From Oleiphilaceae bacterium (lineage in GTDB: Bacteria > Pseudomonadota > Gammaproteobacteria > Pseudomonadales > Oleiphilaceae), in the NCBI GenBank assembly GCA_018334495.1, contig JAGXLV010000003.1, positions 1-64,000 of the forward strand: a stretch of 64,000 nt of DNA, in the 5' to 3' direction. Positions within the stretch are counted from its first letter, which is position 1. Every line of letters begins with the position of its first letter. This document shows positions 60,547-64,000 of the stretch, one piece after another. A program made the translations under genes and the position numbers. The notes beneath the pieces are model-generated. The model did not search any database. It saw only the letters and a program-made list of their open reading frames with translations, and was not told the DNA's origin.

Positions 60547-60825
60547 ACTACGCTGGAGTCCGCCGCAACCCGGGCTCTGCCCCTGTACTCAGGCTGACCA
60601 GAGCCTGGAAGCCAGTCCGGCTAATGACGCAGGCCAGACAGGGGACAAATCACGAAACCGGGAGCGGTTTCTCCGACATTGAAGTGAAACGCTGAACTAC
60701 CCTGGAGTCCGCCGCAACCCGGGCTCTGCCCCTGTACTCAGGCTGACCAGAGCCTGGAAACCAGTCCGGCTAATGACGCAGGCCAGACAGGGGACAAATC
60801 ACGAAACCGGGAGCGGTTTCTCCGA
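60528..60825. repeat. 149-base tandem direct duplication
   Basis: 60528-60676 and 60677-60825 are two head-to-tail copies that differ at only two positions (G/C at 60552/60701 and G/A at 60611/60760). Copy 1 starts with the last codons of the pilZ gene and copy 2 ends with the last codons of rraA, so both genes stay intact and each copy carries a short remnant of the other gene end. Each copy has CCCCTGT and ACAGGGG arms around an AGGCT/AGCCT hairpin. Confidence 0.97.
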
Positions 60826-61281
60826 GACGATAATGCCGTTGTTGTCAGCATACAGATAATGTCCGGGCAGGAAATTCACGCCACCGAAGTTTACTGGCAC
60901 GTTGAAATCCCCGACTCCGCGCTTTTCCGTTTTACGCGGGTGCGAGCCCAGCGCCTGAACGCCCAACGCGGTTTTGGCAATCACGTCCACGTCCCTGATG
61001 CAGCCGGAAATAATGAGCCCCGCCCAACCGTTTTCGGCGGCACTGACGGCGAGCATATCGCCCAACAGGGCCGCTCTTTTGGAGCCGCCACCGTCGACCA
61101 CCATGACCCGGCCATGACCCGGCAGATTCACCTGTTCTTTCACAACGGAATTGTCTTCGAAGCACTTGACGGTCACCATCTCCCCGCCAAATGCCTCAAT
61201 GCCGCCATAGTTGCGAAAACCCGGCTCGACCACCAATACTTCAGGGTATTCATCGCATAGGTCGGGCGTCACGATGGCCAT
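60799..61281 (-). CDS. rraA: Ribonuclease E activity regulator RraA
   Basis: A 160-residue RraA/MenG-like protein. It shows [13 protein letters not shown], the [20 protein letters not shown] loop, [17 protein letters not shown] and the [10 protein letters not shown] stretch typical of RraA, which binds and inhibits RNase E. Related proteins are 4-hydroxy-4-methyl-2-oxoglutarate aldolases, so enzyme activity is an alternative. The ATG at 61281 has GGGGAG upstream; the open frame runs 55 codons further without homology. It lies 68 bases after ppsA on the same strand, so the two probably form an operon. Its last nine codons are in copy 2 of the tandem duplication. Confidence 0.92.
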   Translation of the reverse strand: MAIVTPDLCDEYPEVLVVEPGFRNYGGIEAFGGEMVTVKCFEDNSVVKEQVNLPGHGRVMVVDGGGSKRAALLGDMLAVSAAENGWAGLIISGCIRDVDVIAKTALGVQALGSHPRKTEKRGVGDFNVPVNFGGVNFLPGHYLYADNNGIIVSEKPLPVS

Positions 61282-61349
61282 GGTTTTTCTCCCCTTATCC
61301 AGAAACTTCAGAGCCTGTCGGCTTTCATTTACGGCCTTTGAGCCGGACC

Positions 61350-63725
61350 CTACCTGTTCACTTGTTCTTCCGCCAGAAAGAACCAGGTGTCCAACACGGA
61401 ATCCGGATTCAACGACACACTGTCGATGCCCTGATCCATCAGCCATTTGGCCAGGTCCGGGTGATCAGACGGGCCCTGACCACAGATGCCGACATACTTG
61501 TCCGCCTTTTTACAGGCCTGAATAGCGTTCGACAGCAGCGCCTTGACGGCATCGTTACGTTCATCGAACAGATGCGCCACTATGCCGGAATCCCGGTCCA
61601 GGCCAAGCGTGAGCTGGGTAAGGTCGTTGGAGCCAATGGAAAACCCGTCAAACGATTCCAGAAACTCATCCGCCAGGAGTGCGTTGGCCGGCAACTCACA
61701 CATCATGATCAACCTGAGTCCGTTGTCACCGCGACGCAGGCCATTTTCGGCCAATAAATCAACAACCTGCCTTGCCTCACCAACGGTCCGGACAAAGGGC
61801 ACCATGATTTCAACGTTATCCAGCCCCATGTCATCACGGACTCGCTTGAGGGCGCGGCATTCCAGCTCGAAGCAATCCCGGAAGGTTTCGGAAATGTACC
61901 GTGACGCCCCCCGGAAACCCAGCATCGGGTTTTCTTCATCCGGCTCATAGAGCGTGCCGCCGATCAGATTGGCGTATTCATTGGACTTGAAATCGGACAG
62001 CCGCACGATCACTTTCTTGGGCGCGAAAGCGGCTGCCAGTGTCGAGATGCCTTCCACCAGCTTGTCGATGTAAAAGTCCACCGGCGAGCTGTAACCCGAG
62101 ATGCGTTTCTCGACCGCCTGACGGACGTCCTGGGGCAGGCCGTCAAAGTTGAGCAGGGCCTTGGGATGAACGCCGATCATCCGGTTAATGATGAATTCCA
62201 GTCGCGCCAGGCCCACCCCGGCATTGGGCAGGGACTGAAAATCAAAGGCTCTGTCCGGATTGCCCACATTCATCATGATTTTGAACGGGATGTCCGGCAT
62301 GGAATCAATGGTGTTTTCACGCAGTTCAAAGTCGAGCTGGCCCTCGTAGATAAGCCCGGTGTCACCCTCGGCACAGGAGACCGTCACCAGCTGCTTGTCC
62401 TTCAGCACTTCGGTGGCGTCACCACAACCCACCACCGCCGGAATGCCCAGTTCCCGGGCGATAATGGCCGCGTGACAGGTTCTGCCGCCACGGTCCGTGA
62501 CAATCGCGGAGGCGCGCTTCATGACCGGCTCCCAATCCGGGTCGGTCATGTCCGTCACCAGGACATCGCCCGGTAAAACACGGTCCATTTCATTAATGCT
62601 GGTAACGATCTTGACCGGCCCGCTGCCAATCTTGTGTCCGATGCTGCGCCCTTCCACAATGACCTTGCCCTGCTCATTGAGCAGGTAACGCTCCATGACA
62701 TTGGCCGCGACCCGGCTTTTGACCGTTTCGGGCCGGGCCTGGACGATGTAGATGCGGCCATCGTCGCCATCTTTCGCCCATTCAATATCCATGGGGCGTT
62801 TGTAGTGGGCTTCGATAATCATGGCCTGTTTGGCCAACTCGGACACTTCGGCATCGTTAATACAGAATCGGCCACGGTCTTCGGGATCTACCTGAACCGT
62901 ATCCACCGAGCTGCCGGCACTCTGGTTACCGGCATAGACCATCTTGATGGCCTTGCTGCCCAGGTTGCGCCTTAAGACGGCTGGCCGGTTATTGGCCAGG
63001 GTGGCCTTGTGCACATAAAACTCATCGGGGTTCACTGCGCCCTGCACCACCGTTTCACCCAGGCCATAAGAAGCCGTGATAAAGACCACGCCGTCAAAGC
63101 CGGATTCGGTGTCCATGGTGAACATGACGCCGCTCGCCGCGGTCTCGCTGCGCACCATTTTCTGGATGCCGGCGGACAATGCCACCAGGCCATGATCGAA
63201 GCCCTGGTGAACCCGATAGGAAATGGCGCGATCGTTGAAAAGGGAGGCAAAGACTTCCTTGACTGCGATTTTGACCTGGGCCAGGCCGACAATATTCAGA
63301 AAGGTTTCCTGCTGGCCGGCGAAAGACGCATCGGGCAGGTCTTCAGCGGTCGCCGACGAGCGCACGGCGACGGCCATGGCGTCATTATCCTGGCGCAGCT
63401 CGTCGTAGGCGGCTTCCAGGGCCTGCTCAAGGGATTGCGGTAGCGGCGTGTCTATTACCCACTGCCGAATCCGGGCACCGACACGGGCCAGTTCGTTGAC
63501 GTCGTTCACGTCGAGCGTGTCCAGGGCGCTGTCAATGCGCTCTTTGAGGCCGTCTTTGGCAAGGAACTCACGGTAGGCGTGGGCGGTCGTGGCAAAGCCG
63601 CCGGGGACCGAGACTCCCGCATTGGCCAGATTGCTGATCATTTCCCCCAGTGAGGCATTTTTACCGCCCACCCGATCAACATCAGACATGCCTGATTCCT
63701 TGAACCAGATAATGTAGTCTTCCAA
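61350..63725 (-). CDS. ppsA: Phosphoenolpyruvate synthase
   Basis: A 791-residue enzyme making phosphoenolpyruvate from pyruvate and ATP for gluconeogenesis. The N-terminal ATP-grasp region begins [13 protein letters not shown] and has [19 protein letters not shown]; the swivelling phospho-His (about His418) is in [14 protein letters not shown]; the C-terminal barrel has the active [11 protein letters not shown]. The start is a TTG with GGGG seven bases upstream. It is divergent from ppsR and probably co-transcribed with rraA. Confidence 0.95.
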   Translation of the reverse strand: MEDYIIWFKESGMSDVDRVGGKNASLGEMISNLANAGVSVPGGFATTAHAYREFLAKDGLKERIDSALDTLDVNDVNELARVGARIRQWVIDTPLPQSLEQALEAAYDELRQDNDAMAVAVRSSATAEDLPDASFAGQQETFLNIVGLAQVKIAVKEVFASLFNDRAISYRVHQGFDHGLVALSAGIQKMVRSETAASGVMFTMDTESGFDGVVFITASYGLGETVVQGAVNPDEFYVHKATLANNRPAVLRRNLGSKAIKMVYAGNQSAGSSVDTVQVDPEDRGRFCINDAEVSELAKQAMIIEAHYKRPMDIEWAKDGDDGRIYIVQARPETVKSRVAANVMERYLLNEQGKVIVEGRSIGHKIGSGPVKIVTSINEMDRVLPGDVLVTDMTDPDWEPVMKRASAIVTDRGGRTCHAAIIARELGIPAVVGCGDATEVLKDKQLVTVSCAEGDTGLIYEGQLDFELRENTIDSMPDIPFKIMMNVGNPDRAFDFQSLPNAGVGLARLEFIINRMIGVHPKALLNFDGLPQDVRQAVEKRISGYSSPVDFYIDKLVEGISTLAAAFAPKKVIVRLSDFKSNEYANLIGGTLYEPDEENPMLGFRGASRYISETFRDCFELECRALKRVRDDMGLDNVEIMVPFVRTVGEARQVVDLLAENGLRRGDNGLRLIMMCELPANALLADEFLESFDGFSIGSNDLTQLTLGLDRDSGIVAHLFDERNDAVKALLSNAIQACKKADKYVGICGQGPSDHPDLAKWLMDQGIDSVSLNPDSVLDTWFFLAEEQVNR

Positions 63726-63956
63726 AGCGCATCCCCTTTAAAGTCTGTGTGTCAAAAAGCGATGGCTGTGCTGTCTGGCAACCAGACAGGACACGAACAT
63801 CACCCTGGCACTCTCGTACTCGCTGCGTATCATACTGTAAGCTGAGATAATTACCTAGAAGCCACCAGCCCGAAACATGCGGGCAACGCCGTTTTGACAA
63901 CGCCGTTATGTCTATGTTCTACGGCCGAAAACGCCAAAAAGGAGTCTCTACCGGTC

Positions 63957-64000
63957 ATGAAACGAACCGCTTTTTTCATCTCTGACGGCACCGGCCTGAC
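63957..64000 (+). CDS. ppsR: Phosphoenolpyruvate synthase regulatory protein PpsR (5' end only)
   Basis: The window ends within the 15th codon. The visible start MKRTAFFISDGTGL is the conserved N-terminus of the DUF299 kinase/pyrophosphorylase family, which phosphorylates and reactivates PEP synthase. AAGGAG lies 12 bases before the ATG, and the position opposite ppsA is the usual one. Confidence 0.9.
   Translation, partial: MKRTAFFISDGTGL

Noticed and set aside
1-64000. CRISPR array, prophage, transposase or toxin-antitoxin system
   Set aside because: No regularly spaced repeats, and none of the coding regions carries the family motifs of such systems.

Overview
The window is core chromosome of a GC-rich gammaproteobacterium. 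Gene order and protein types point to a marine Marinobacter-like member of the Pseudomonadales/Alteromonadales area. The evidence is an Entner-Doudoroff set controlled by HexR, the folD/tRNA/tig-clpP-clpX-lon-hupB-ppiD block and the rne to tmk fatty-acid block, both in the order known from Pseudomonas, and an fpr/finR-like pair. This assignment is from remembered gene order and family features, not from a database search.

Layout. 1-13.4 kb: an outer-membrane porin, an orphan GlpV-like solute-binding protein, then central sugar metabolism: edd-glk (minus), gap and pyk (plus), eda-pgl-zwf (minus) and the regulator hexR (plus). A shared motif lies in the edd/gap and zwf/hexR gaps. 13.4-24 kb: protein quality control (ppiD, HU, lon, clpX, clpP, tig), four tRNA genes (Pro, Arg, His, Leu) and divergent folD. 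24-31 kb: malate synthase G, cysS, glnS, then ppiB-lpxH. 31-37.4 kb: a lipoprotein of unknown role, fpr with a divergent LysR regulator, the tRNA hydroxylase miaE and divergent acnB. 37.5-41.9 kb: two sodium/proline-type symporters in tandem and an AraC regulator resembling PruR. 41.9-54 kb: a long minus-strand block (rluC, HAD phosphatase, sppA; yceD-rpmF-plsX-fabD-fabG-acpP-fabF-pabC-mltG-tmk) with maf on the plus strand. 54-57.9 kb: rne and a UPF0149 protein. 57.9-64 kb: a PHP-domain exonuclease, YciI, an SH3/TM protein, a PilZ protein, ppsA-rraA and the first codons of ppsR.

How the genes work together. Sugar acids and glucose go through glk, zwf, pgl, edd and eda to pyruvate and glyceraldehyde-3-phosphate; gap, pyk and ppsA link this to lower glycolysis and gluconeogenesis, with HexR as the likely switch. 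acnB and glcB serve the TCA and glyoxylate cycles. The fab/plsX genes make membrane lipid and lpxH serves lipid A. rne and its inhibitor rraA are both in the window.

No prophage, insertion sequence, CRISPR array or obvious defence island was seen. The most unusual items are small: a 149-bp tandem duplication that spans the 3' ends of the convergent pilZ and rraA genes, a nested palindromic repeat element after folD, a terminator-like hairpin without an upstream gene near 1.77 kb, and an inverted repeat between the porin and the solute-binding protein. I found no convincing new multi-gene system.
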